Shown piece by piece: positions 49,799 through 58,225 of a DNA stretch of 64,000 nucleotides (position 1 is the first letter of the stretch; each line of letters starts with the position of its first letter). The stretch covers positions 124,001-188,000 of the forward strand of contig JACKEB010000013.1 of the NCBI GenBank assembly GCA_020633205.1, in the 5' to 3' direction. The position numbers and the translations under genes were made by a program. The notes below the pieces were generated by a model. That model was not told the origin of the DNA, searched no databases, and saw only the letters and a program-made list of their open reading frames with translations. This DNA is from Polyangiaceae bacterium (GTDB lineage Bacteria > Myxococcota_A > Polyangia > Polyangiales > Polyangiaceae).

Positions 49799-51856
49799 TC
49801 AAAATACCCCAGGCGAGGGGGGCGCGCCGGTGGGCACCGCGGCCAACCGAATACTGCCTTCCGGTAGGTGTGCGATTGGGCACTGTCCATCGGGGTCCGG
49901 CAGAGCAGGCAGCGCCGGGAGCAAGTCGGTCCCCACACGCAGCACGCCGCCACCGCCGACCAGCTCGAGCCACGCGACGGAGCGCCCTGAAGCGCGTGGC
50001 AGTGTGGCTCGTCCGAGCAATCGACGCGCAGCGCCCCGCACCGTTGAGTCCGCGTCCAGATCCGCAGCCAGCTTCAGCACACGCTTGCGCGGCGCTTCCG
50101 AGCGGCTCCCTACGCCCAGCACCACGGCGAGGCGCACGTCGGTGTTGGTCTCGAAGCGATAAGCTGTCTCCAACAGACCCAAGGCATGGGGGTGAGCGGC
50201 GCGCCCGAGGCCCAAGGCTACGCTCGAGCGCAGCTCCGGATTGCCTGACGCGAGCCAGCGTTCGACTTCTGGGCGGAGCTCGGGCTGATCTCGGGCGGCC
50301 AAGGCGTAGGCGGCGACGAACATCGCGGCGCTGCCGCTCTGCACGAGCTCGAGCAGCACGCTCGTCGGCACCAGCTTGGCTGCGTCGGGATCCAGCAGCG
50401 CCACCGCCAGCGCAGACTTCAGCGTGCGGCGCTGCTCGGTTGCTAGGCGCGCGGCGGCGGCGGACAACACCTCAGGTCTACCAAGCGCCGTGCGCGCGGC
50501 AGCGGCCACGACCACTGAGTCCTTGCGCCGCATCAACTCGATCGCCTGAGCGTCACTCTCGAGCGCCAAGCCAAACGCTGCGGCGGCGCGATCGCCTGGC
50601 TGCTTGCTGGCGAGCAGCTGTAGCAGCACGCCGTGGAGCTCCGAAGGCGCGCCGCCGCCCAGGCTCTTGCGGAGCGCCGCGGCGCGCGCCGCCAACGTCC
50701 GCGTTTCGGGCTTTGCAAGCAGCGAAAGTAGCGCAGTTTCGCTCTCGTCGTCGTTGCCGCGCGCAAACGCCAGCGCGGCGGCTGCGGCATCTTCCGCCGC
50801 CGCGAGCCGCTCGGCGAGCAGCCGAGCGGCTCGCTCCCCCCCAGCGACTCCAATGGCGGCGATGATTTCGCTCCGGGCATCGCCGTCAGTTTGCTTGAGG
50901 CGCTTCTCCAACGCCGACACGAGCTTTGGGTGCGCAGCAAGCAACGCGAGCTCTACGCCCTGGGCCCAGTCGTCCCCCGCCAGCAGCAGCTGGATCGCTT
51001 CGATGTAGCCCTTGCTGCGCGTCCAGGTGAGTATCCGTGCGGCACTAGCTAGCTTGAGGTCGCTGTCTATCGTGTGGCGACCCTTGCCCAGGTCTTTGCT
51101 CTTCTTGAGCCATTGCTGAGCGAGGGGCACCGTCTCGAGCGCGCCGAGCTTGGTCAGTTGCTCTGCGGCTCGAATGCGTTGCTCCACCGAGCCGCGCCGC
51201 ACGATCTCGCGCAGCGGGAAGAAGGCGCGTTGATCGCCGAGCTCTCCCAGCGCGCGGATGAAGTAGTCCGAAGCGGCGCCGCGGCCGTCCGTGATGACCG
51301 ACAGGTCACGTGGCGGGAAGGCAACCAGCGCCTGGGCGGTGGCCGCCGCGCCGAAGCTGTCCTGGCGCAGGATCTTCGCTAGCGTGTTCAGGCTGTCCTG
51401 CTTGCCGCTGCGCGCTAGCGCGAGCGCTGCGGCTTGCCGCGCGGATTCGTCCAGCTGGCTCTTGCCCGCGTCACCCAGGCCGCCCAGCACTCGCAGCAGG
51501 GAGAGCCGCGCCTTCGAGACGTCGGTGTGCGCGGCCAGCTCGCGCACTGCGGTGAGCCGCTCCTCTGGGGTCCGGAGGCCGTTCTCGCGGTCGAGCAGCT
51601 GAATCAGTTGATCGACTCCACGGCTGCCTCCGGTGCGGCCCATGCGGATCAGCGCGGCGACGCGCTCATCGAGCTCCTTGCTCTGCATCTGCCGCGTGGC
51701 GGCGGCGGCCCCAACGCGATCTTCCAGGCTGAGTTCAGGCTTACGCTGGGGCGGCTCCACGGGGCGCGGCGCGTAGCTGCGGCCGAGCTGTGCCGCACAC
51801 GGCAGTGCCGTGAGACAGAGCGAAAAGCCGAGCAGAGTCGCGGAGAGCCGTTTCAA
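49799..51856 (-). CDS. Secreted HEAT-repeat protein
   Basis: A 685-residue protein. TTG 51856 was chosen because it begins a clean signal peptide (KRLSATLLGFSLCLTALPCAA, about 1-22) 5 bp after the stop of the upstream gene; an open frame continues upstream only as an overlap with that gene. The mature protein is a chain of helical pairs with HEAT/ARM-like spacing from about 50 to 640, for example LIRMGRTGGSRGVDQLIQLL, FIRALGELGDQRAFFPLREI and SVALGLGRAAHPHALGLLETA. Such solenoids serve as protein-binding scaffolds. The tail (GSIRLAAVPTGAPPSPG) is unstructured. It probably shares a transcript, and perhaps a task, with the TSP3-repeat protein gene. Confidence 0.82.
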   Translation of the reverse strand: MKRLSATLLGFSLCLTALPCAAQLGRSYAPRPVEPPQRKPELSLEDRVGAAAATRQMQSKELDERVAALIRMGRTGGSRGVDQLIQLLDRENGLRTPEERLTAVRELAAHTDVSKARLSLLRVLGGLGDAGKSQLDESARQAAALALARSGKQDSLNTLAKILRQDSFGAAATAQALVAFPPRDLSVITDGRGAASDYFIRALGELGDQRAFFPLREIVRRGSVEQRIRAAEQLTKLGALETVPLAQQWLKKSKDLGKGRHTIDSDLKLASAARILTWTRSKGYIEAIQLLLAGDDWAQGVELALLAAHPKLVSALEKRLKQTDGDARSEIIAAIGVAGGERAARLLAERLAAAEDAAAAALAFARGNDDESETALLSLLAKPETRTLAARAAALRKSLGGGAPSELHGVLLQLLASKQPGDRAAAAFGLALESDAQAIELMRRKDSVVVAAAARTALGRPEVLSAAAARLATEQRRTLKSALAVALLDPDAAKLVPTSVLLELVQSGSAAMFVAAYALAARDQPELRPEVERWLASGNPELRSSVALGLGRAAHPHALGLLETAYRFETNTDVRLAVVLGVGSRSEAPRKRVLKLAADLDADSTVRGAARRLLGRATLPRASGRSVAWLELVGGGGVLRVGTDLLPALPALPDPDGQCPIAHLPEGSIRLAAVPTGAPPSPGVF

Positions 51857-51861
51857 CGTCT

Positions 51862-53994
51862 CTAGTCTTTTCCTTTGGGTGCGCTGGGGGGCGTCACCTT
51901 GCCGCTCGGAACCTGATCGCCCTTGCCGTCGGTGCTCGGCTTCGGCGGCACCTTCGGCGGCGGGAGCTTCAGCTTGGGCAGGCGCGGCGCCATCTTGCCG
52001 TCCTTCAGCTTCACGCGCGGAACCTGCGGCTTGGGAGTCAGCACCAGCACGCCGAAGCCGTTCGCCCAGGCGCCCGGCGCGCCTTGGACCGCCTTCCAGC
52101 TCACGGTCTCCGCTGCAGAGTCGCGGTGAGTGAGATCGCGCAGTTCTGCTGCCATCAAGAACGCCTTGTTCAGCGCTTCTTGCTCTGCCTCTGCGGTCAC
52201 TCCCATGGGACGCACCCCAATGGCTACGATCCAGCGCGGGTTTTGGTTCAAGAGCTGTGCGAGCGCGCGCAGGCTGGGAGACGTCTTGGGGTCGAGCTTG
52301 AGGCTCTCTCCCTTGCCCACGAAGCGCGGCGCAACCCGCCACTTGAGCTGGGTCTCTGCGGCTTTCTTCTCCGTGGTGACCAGGGGCTTCGCCCGCTGGT
52401 AGGCGGGCTTCTGCGCATCGTCGTCGGGGCAGCCGTCTTCGTCTTCCACTCCGTCGAAGTCTTCGGGTTGCTCGGGGCAGTTGTCCGATTTGTCGTCGAA
52501 GGTGTCCCCGTCCTTGTCGGGGCTGGGGCAGCCGTTGAGTTCCGGATCGGCTCGGGAGGCACCCTTCACGTCGACGCAGGCGTCGTCGGTATCGGGGATG
52601 CCATCGCCGTCGTTGTCAGGATCTGGGCAGCCGTCCTCGTCTTGGAAGCCGTCCTTGTCTTCTTGTTCCTCGGGGCAACGGTCCTTGTCGTCTTCGACGC
52701 CGTCGCCGTCCTGGTCGAAGCTCGGGCAGCCCTTTCCGTCTCCGGTGCCGGCGGGCGCTGCATCCCAGGGGCACTCGTCGGTTTCGTCGGGGAAGCCGTC
52801 TTTGTCGTCGTCGGGGTCGATGCAACCGTCGTCGTCTTCGAAGTCGTCTTCGTCCTCGACCTCGTTTGGACACTTGTCGTCGGCGTCGCCCACGCCGTCG
52901 TTGTCATTGTCGAAGTCGGGGCAGCCGTCGCTGTCCTCGAAGCCGTCGCGGTCTTCAGCGAGCTCGGGGCACTCGTCCTTTTCGTCCTCGACCCCGTCGT
53001 GATCCATGTCGTTGAAGCGGGGCGCCCAGCTCAGGCCGAGCACCGCGCGCACCGTCGGGTTGCCGATTGCGTCTCCTAGCGGAAACTCCACACCGGCGAT
53101 GCTGGACACCTCACCCGCGGTGTAACGGGCGGAGAGCCCGAGAGAGGTCGGGCTCGTGGCGCCCCGCGCGAACTTTGGAGCGAGGGCGAGGTCGCTTCGC
53201 ACCTCGACGTTCCAGCGCCAGTGGCCCTTTTCGTCCCAGCCCAGCGCTTGCGGCTTGAGCGACGCGCCGATCGCCATGGGCAGGCTCTGGCCGTAGGTCT
53301 CTCCGACGTAGGTGCGCTCACTGGCTCGCAGGTGCGCGCCGAGGGTGCCGTAGAGGGACGCGGCGATCAGCGTGTACTCACCGAGCACACGGAACTCTCC
53401 AGTGGCTCCGCCTTCGCCGAGATATGCGCGAGTGTCACCGGTGGGCGCAGTGACGTTCGCCAGAACCGCTACTCCTAACCCCCCCAAACTCGAGGTCGGG
53501 AGTAACGTGGCCTTGGCGCCGAAGCGCGGATCGCCGAGGGCAAAGGTGGGCAGCGGTTCGCCTCCAGCGCCAGCGGTGTCGCCCGACTCGTACTGATAGA
53601 GCACGCTTGGCAGCGTGAGGCTGAGCGCCAAGCGGTCCCCAACACCGAGGGACGTGAAGAAGTCGAGGGACAGCTGGCCCGCGACGGGACGCCCTACCAC
53701 CTCGTCGCTGCCGTCGCTCAGCGACACCGGGTGGTGCGCGTAAGACACGTAGCTGCCCACGTTGAAGTTCATCGGGCCAGGAGTGCTCGTCGGCTCCAAG
53801 TAGAGGCCGCCGTCATGACTCGCCGGAGGATGGAAGTTGCGCAGGTCGAGGGACGGCACCGCCGTCTGCTCCTGGGCGTGGGCGAACGACCCGAGGCTGG
53901 TTAGCGCTGCGCCCGCCAACACCGAGCGAGCAACCCGCCGCAGCCGGGGCGCGATCCGCGCACGTTCTTCAGAAGCTCGAGGGCCCAAAGACAT
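51862..53994 (-). CDS. Outer-membrane protein with thrombospondin type 3 repeats
   Basis: A 710-residue exported protein from ATG 53994. The signal peptide has a long basic n-region and cleaves near AHAQE (about 40). A beta-barrel-like part (about 45-315) with many aromatic-ended strands follows. About nine Asp-rich TSP3 repeats (about 318-545, DxDxDGxxDxxDxC pattern) should bind calcium. A C-terminal domain (about 560-670, LKLDPKTSPSLRALAQLLNQNPRW and later) resembles a degenerate OmpA peptidoglycan-binding fold. The chain ends in a Lys/Pro-rich tail. This is an OprF/OmpA-like layout with an unusual tail. It is followed at 5 bp by the HEAT-repeat gene. Confidence 0.9.
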   Translation of the reverse strand: MSLGPRASEERARIAPRLRRVARSVLAGAALTSLGSFAHAQEQTAVPSLDLRNFHPPASHDGGLYLEPTSTPGPMNFNVGSYVSYAHHPVSLSDGSDEVVGRPVAGQLSLDFFTSLGVGDRLALSLTLPSVLYQYESGDTAGAGGEPLPTFALGDPRFGAKATLLPTSSLGGLGVAVLANVTAPTGDTRAYLGEGGATGEFRVLGEYTLIAASLYGTLGAHLRASERTYVGETYGQSLPMAIGASLKPQALGWDEKGHWRWNVEVRSDLALAPKFARGATSPTSLGLSARYTAGEVSSIAGVEFPLGDAIGNPTVRAVLGLSWAPRFNDMDHDGVEDEKDECPELAEDRDGFEDSDGCPDFDNDNDGVGDADDKCPNEVEDEDDFEDDDGCIDPDDDKDGFPDETDECPWDAAPAGTGDGKGCPSFDQDGDGVEDDKDRCPEEQEDKDGFQDEDGCPDPDNDGDGIPDTDDACVDVKGASRADPELNGCPSPDKDGDTFDDKSDNCPEQPEDFDGVEDEDGCPDDDAQKPAYQRAKPLVTTEKKAAETQLKWRVAPRFVGKGESLKLDPKTSPSLRALAQLLNQNPRWIVAIGVRPMGVTAEAEQEALNKAFLMAAELRDLTHRDSAAETVSWKAVQGAPGAWANGFGVLVLTPKPQVPRVKLKDGKMAPRLPKLKLPPPKVPPKPSTDGKGDQVPSGKVTPPSAPKGKD

Positions 53995-54233
53995 GGGCGG
54001 CAGGGTAGTACACACCTCGCGGCGAACGGAAACCGGAACCCACACCCGAGCACCGCCGTTTGGTCCGATCGTCTCCTCGCCTGCGGCTGGGAATCGAGGA
54101 TCACAGCCGGATCTGGCTCTCCAAGGCGCTTGCGGCGCGTTTGGGGCAGGGGGTGAGGTGACCCACACGGCCCCCCAAAAGTCCACCAAAACCTTGCCAG
54201 GCTCGGCCACCCGGCGTACGCGCCAGGCACTCC

Positions 54234-55508
54234 ATGGACGCGATACAGATCCGAGGCGGACGGCCTCTGAACGGCCGAATTCGTATCAGCGGCGCCAAGA
54301 ACGCCGCGCTCCCGATCCTCTGCGCCACGCTGCTCTCGGACGGTCAGAGCAAGCTGCGCAACGTACCGGCCCTGCGCGACATCGACACCACCGCGGCGCT
54401 GCTCAGGTTCCTGGGACGCGATGTGGTGGTCGACGCGCCCGAAGTCCATGTCGCCTCTGCCAGCGGGGAGCCGCGGCCCCTGGCGCCTTACGAGCTGGTG
54501 CGTCAGATGCGCGCTTCCGTGCTCGTGCTGGGGCCGCTCGTTGCGCGCTATGGTCGCGCCAAGGTGTCACTGCCTGGCGGCTGCGCGATCGGCGCCCGCC
54601 CCATCGACCAACACCTGAAGGGCCTGGAAGTCCTCGGTGCCAACATCCGTGTCGAGCACGGCTACGTCGTGGCCGAAGCGCCGCGGCTGACGGCTGGTGA
54701 AATCGTCTTTGATATCCCCACGGTAACGGGTACCGAGAACCTGATGATGGCGGCCGCTCTCGCCAAGGGGCGCAGCGTGCTCGTCAACTGCGCGCGTGAG
54801 CCCGAGGTCGAGGAGCTCGGCCGGGTGCTGAACAAGATGGGCGCCAAGGTAGAGGGCGCCGGCACCGCCGTGATTCACATCGAGGGTAGAGACGAACTCG
54901 ACCCCTTCGACCACGCGGTGATCTCCGATCGCATCGAGGCAGGGACCTTCATGGCGGCGGTGGGTGCCACCGGCGGCGACGTGCTCTTGGAGAACGCACC
55001 TCTCGACGACCTGGAACCGGTCGTGGTGAAGCTGCGCAAGGCGGGCCTCGAGATTGAACGCGAAGGCGAGCACACCCGCGTGCGTCGCCTCGGAGTGCTC
55101 AAGGCGGTGGACGCGACCACCGCGCCTCACCCAGGGTTCCCCACGGATATGCAGGCGCAGTTCATGGCGCTGATGTGCTGCGCCGAGGGGCGCGCAGTGC
55201 TCACCGAGACTATTTTCGAGAACCGCTTCATGCACGTTCCGGAGTTGATGCGCATGGGCGCGAACATCGACACCCGCCACAACACCGCGATGGTCGAAGG
55301 CGTGAAGAAGCTCTCTGGCGCCAGCGTGATGGCCACTGATTTGCGCGCCAGCGCGTCGCTCGTGATCGCTGGCTTGGTGGCCGAGGACGAGACCATCGTG
55401 CGTCGCGTGTATCACCTGGACCGCGGCTACGAGCACATTGAAGAGAAGCTCGCCGGCGTGGGCGCTGACATCCAGCGCATCAGCCTGGAGCGCGGCGCGC
55501 TACCCTGA
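54234..55508 (+). CDS. murA: UDP-N-acetylglucosamine 1-carboxyvinyltransferase
   Basis: A 424-residue MurA, which transfers enolpyruvate from PEP to UDP-GlcNAc in the first committed step of peptidoglycan synthesis. The N-terminus GGRPLNGRIRISGAKNAALP includes the Lys22-Asn23 pair. The catalytic loop is LPGGCAIGARPIDQHLKGLE with Cys117, the residue blocked by fosfomycin. ATAPHPGFPTDMQAQ-type and ENRFMHVPELMRMGA segments and the closing YHLDRGYEHIEEKL are all present. The length is normal. It is followed at 13 bp by hisG, an order seen in several related genomes. Confidence 0.97.
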   Translation: MDAIQIRGGRPLNGRIRISGAKNAALPILCATLLSDGQSKLRNVPALRDIDTTAALLRFLGRDVVVDAPEVHVASASGEPRPLAPYELVRQMRASVLVLGPLVARYGRAKVSLPGGCAIGARPIDQHLKGLEVLGANIRVEHGYVVAEAPRLTAGEIVFDIPTVTGTENLMMAAALAKGRSVLVNCAREPEVEELGRVLNKMGAKVEGAGTAVIHIEGRDELDPFDHAVISDRIEAGTFMAAVGATGGDVLLENAPLDDLEPVVVKLRKAGLEIEREGEHTRVRRLGVLKAVDATTAPHPGFPTDMQAQFMALMCCAEGRAVLTETIFENRFMHVPELMRMGANIDTRHNTAMVEGVKKLSGASVMATDLRASASLVIAGLVAEDETIVRRVYHLDRGYEHIEEKLAGVGADIQRISLERGALP

Positions 55509-55521
55509 GGCCAAGCAAGCG

Positions 55522-56151
55522 ATGTCCCGACCGCTGACCATCGCCGTGCCCAAAGGGCGCATCCTGAAGACCCTGGCGCCGCTCTTCGAATCCGCGGGGA
55601 TCGACACCACGAGCCTGTTGGCGGACGATCGCAAGCTCGTGCGGGAGACTCCGGACGGCAAGCTAGCGTTCTTGCTCCTCAAGCCTGACGACGTGCCCAC
55701 CTACGTCGAGTACGGCGCCGCAGACCTGGGGATCAGCGGGCGCGATACGCTGCTCGAGCGTCGCTCCGACCTCTATCTGCCCCTCGATCTCGGCATCGGG
55801 CGTTGCCGCATGGTAGTGGCTGGGCCACGGGGCGCGGTGGTCCCCGAGGTGCCGCGCATCGCGACCAAGTTCCAGCGCATCGCGACGGAGCACTTCGCCA
55901 AGAAGGGCATTCAGGCCGAGGTCATCTACGTCGGCGGCTCCGTGGAGCTCTCCCCGCTCGTCGGCTTGAGCGATCTGATTGTCGACCTGGTCGAGACCGG
56001 CACCACGCTGAAGGAGAACGACCTCGTGGAGCGCGAAGTGATCTGCGAAATCAGCTCGCTTTTGATCGCGAACCGCGCTCAATACAAGCTGCGGCACGCT
56101 GAGATCGCGCCGCTGATTCAGCGGCTAGCCAGCCACGTCAATCAGGCGTGA
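55522..56151 (+). CDS. hisG: ATP phosphoribosyltransferase, short form
   Basis: A 209-residue HisG catalysing the first step of histidine synthesis (ATP plus PRPP). The opening is LTIAVPKGRILKTLAPLFES; later VEYGAADLGISGRD, YVGGSVELSPLVGLSDLIVD and VETGTTLKENDLVE (PRPP loop) are present. It lacks the C-terminal regulatory domain of the long form, so it is the short type that normally needs the HisZ subunit; no hisZ is visible in this window. ATG 55522 matches the family start; the frame is open further upstream inside murA but is not coding there. Probably cotranscribed with murA. Confidence 0.96.
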   Translation: MSRPLTIAVPKGRILKTLAPLFESAGIDTTSLLADDRKLVRETPDGKLAFLLLKPDDVPTYVEYGAADLGISGRDTLLERRSDLYLPLDLGIGRCRMVVAGPRGAVVPEVPRIATKFQRIATEHFAKKGIQAEVIYVGGSVELSPLVGLSDLIVDLVETGTTLKENDLVEREVICEISSLLIANRAQYKLRHAEIAPLIQRLASHVNQA

Positions 56152-56445
56152 CCCGCCACGAACAGAGCCTGCCAATCGCAAACGGAGACCTGCGTCAGCG
56201 TAGCGACCTCGGGAGCTGGTGCTGCAGGCGCTCTGCAGCGGGCGACACCTGAAGTCGCTTGGTAGCTCCAGCACGTCGATGTCGCCTACGTTTTGTGAAC
56301 TCAGGGTGTAGCTGGGGCATAGGTTGCCAGCGCCGCGAACTGACCCCAAGCTTGAGCGAATAAGGACATCGTCACCTGGCAGCGGGCAGTCACGGCATAG
56401 GATTGCATACGGAAACGCGACCGGGCGCTGGCCAATAACCACCTG
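56152..56445. other. 294-bp intergenic region between convergent genes
   Basis: The region between hisG (plus) and the RCC1 lipoprotein (minus). A minus-strand open frame of 105 codons crosses it but has no recognisable domain or ribosome-binding site, and I do not call it. No strong terminator hairpin is evident. Confidence 0.5.
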
Positions 56446-58134
56446 TCAGGGGAAGCACACCCGACGCGGGCTGAGCTCCGCGTCGCTTGGGTTGCCGAGA
56501 CCTAGCTCGCCGTGGGTGTTGCGCCCCCAGCACCACAACGTCGCGTCGTCCTTGATACCGCAAGTATGCGCTTCCCCCGCGGACAAGCGCTTCCAGGCGC
56601 GGTCGCTCTGCACCAGCTGGGGCACGCTCGCGCTGCCGCTCTTCGCGATGCCGAGCTGCCCGCTGCTGTTGCTGCCCCAGCAGTAGAGCTGGCCGTCCAC
56701 GGTGAGAGCGCAGGTATGGGAGCGACCGCCGTCCACCAACGACCACTTTTGCTCTCCAACCACGCGTTGAGGTTCCGCGATGTTGTTGGCTCCGGAGACC
56801 ACGCCCACACCCAGCTGCGCGTTGGTGTTGCCGCCCCAGCACCAGAGCTCACCGCCGTTTCGGATCCCGCAGCTGTGAAAGAACCCGGCGCCCACGCTTT
56901 GATAGTCGTCGAAGCACTCGCGACCCGATTGGCTCGCGTGGCAGCCTGGCCTGACTTGCTCGGTGATCACGCTCGAGCCAGGCACGCCCACCTCCAGGGA
57001 ATCGTTGAAGCCCCAGCAGTATAGTTGCCCTGCGGAAGTGATGGCGCAGGTGTGGTCGCCGCCCGCGGCGACTTGTACGAAGTCTCCCACGTAGACTGGG
57101 CTGCGCACGCTCGACGGCTCGGTCCCGGTGCCGGTGTTGCCGCGCTCGTTGTAACCCCAGCACCAGAGCTGTCCGTCTTGAGTCACTCCGCAGGTGTGCC
57201 TGAAACCGCCGGCCAAGCTCTCCAAGCTGGGCGTGCTTGGCGCTGTGATCGGTGTGGGGAAGAGCCCCGCGGTGTCGCCGATCCCGAGTTCCCCGCGGTA
57301 GTTCTCTCCCCAGCAGACTCGGGCACCGTAGGTCAGCGCGCAGGTGTGGTTGCCCTGCGCTAGCAACGCGAGCCTCGCTTCGACGCCTTCGACTTTTTGG
57401 GGGGTGAGGGCGTCACCGGCGTCGCCCGTGCCGAGGCGTCCCGGGGCCCCATCCAGATCTTCGAAGCTCGAAGAGCCCCAGCAGTAGACTCCACCTGACG
57501 ACACCGCGCACGTGTGCACCGAGCCAGCGGAGACGTTACCCACAGTCGTGAGCGGCGTACACTCTCCCGCGTTGCACGTTTCCCCGGGGCAGCCACAGCT
57601 GATCTGGCTTGCAGGCTGGCAGCTGCCTTCGCAGGTCTCGCACTCGCCGCAGCTTGGTAGCGCTGGCGAAGCTGACTTGACGCTGTAGCACGAGCCAAGG
57701 CAGCGCCCCGCGCTGCAGGTGCGACCCTCGCCGCAGTCGAGCTTTCCGCGGCAGCTGTCCTCGAACCAGACCGCGAGTTCGTGGAGCTCGTCCTCAATGT
57801 ATCCTGAGCGGACCTCGAGCTTGGCGAGCGGTCCCGTGTCGTCTTCGAGGGTTGCTTGTACGACGAAGCGCCGCGTCGGATCCTCGCCTTTGGGGATCAG
57901 CGGGATGCGCGCGAGCTGGCTGCGACCGGGATCCACATCGCTCGTGCGCTCCAGCACGACGTCGCCCGCTTCGCCCTGAACGACGACTACGAGCCGTTTG
58001 GCGCTGGCTAGCAAGCCGGGGTCAGCACTCAACACCACGATGGTCTGGGTTGCGGCGGGGCGCTCGCAGGCGCCGCTCAGGCTGGCCACCAGTGGCAGCG
58101 CCCCAATCGTCAGCGCTCTCCGCCAGACCCGCAC
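56446..58134 (-). CDS. RCC1-repeat (beta-propeller) lipoprotein
   Basis: A 562-residue predicted lipoprotein (lipobox LSGAC, Cys23; GTG start at 58134). The first 125 residues form a small beta domain. A Cys-rich region follows (about 127-195, with GEGRTCSAGRCLG and CGECETCEGSC). The rest (about 200-562) consists of seven RCC1/BNR-like repeats, each with the pattern (C)A-HTCA-x-G-LYCWG-N-GQLG, forming a beta-propeller. Conserved Cys pairs (HTCA...YCWG) suggest a disulfide per blade, as is common in secreted myxobacterial RCC1 proteins. Likely a surface binding protein; ligand unknown. Confidence 0.92.
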   Translation of the reverse strand: MRVWRRALTIGALPLVASLSGACERPAATQTIVVLSADPGLLASAKRLVVVVQGEAGDVVLERTSDVDPGRSQLARIPLIPKGEDPTRRFVVQATLEDDTGPLAKLEVRSGYIEDELHELAVWFEDSCRGKLDCGEGRTCSAGRCLGSCYSVKSASPALPSCGECETCEGSCQPASQISCGCPGETCNAGECTPLTTVGNVSAGSVHTCAVSSGGVYCWGSSSFEDLDGAPGRLGTGDAGDALTPQKVEGVEARLALLAQGNHTCALTYGARVCWGENYRGELGIGDTAGLFPTPITAPSTPSLESLAGGFRHTCGVTQDGQLWCWGYNERGNTGTGTEPSSVRSPVYVGDFVQVAAGGDHTCAITSAGQLYCWGFNDSLEVGVPGSSVITEQVRPGCHASQSGRECFDDYQSVGAGFFHSCGIRNGGELWCWGGNTNAQLGVGVVSGANNIAEPQRVVGEQKWSLVDGGRSHTCALTVDGQLYCWGSNSSGQLGIAKSGSASVPQLVQSDRAWKRLSAGEAHTCGIKDDATLWCWGRNTHGELGLGNPSDAELSPRRVCFP

Positions 58135-58175
58135 CGGCTGAAGCTAGCACGGCCAGCGTGCGAGGTTTCGGATAC

Positions 58176-58199
58176 GCGCAGCCCGCGTAAGTGACGGCC
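58176..58199 (+). promoter_or_regulatory. Shared 24-bp upstream element, copy 1
   Basis: This 24-bp segment matches 59711-59734 at 22 of 24 positions, with an identical 14-bp core CGTAAGTGACGGCC (58186-58199). The core starts exactly 40 bp before the ATG of its gene, as in the second copy. It may be a promoter or operator; no known consensus is matched. Confidence 0.6.
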
Positions 58200-58225
58200 A
58201 AGGCCGCTTCGCAAACACTCGAGCC

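Noticed and set aside
49357..50865. A 502-codon plus-strand frame across xseB and the HEAT-repeat gene
   Set aside because: Arg/Pro/Ser-rich, no domain, and antisense to two supported genes.
56125..56442. A 105-codon minus-strand open frame in the gap after hisG
   Set aside because: It overlaps the end of hisG, has no start context, domain or coding bias.
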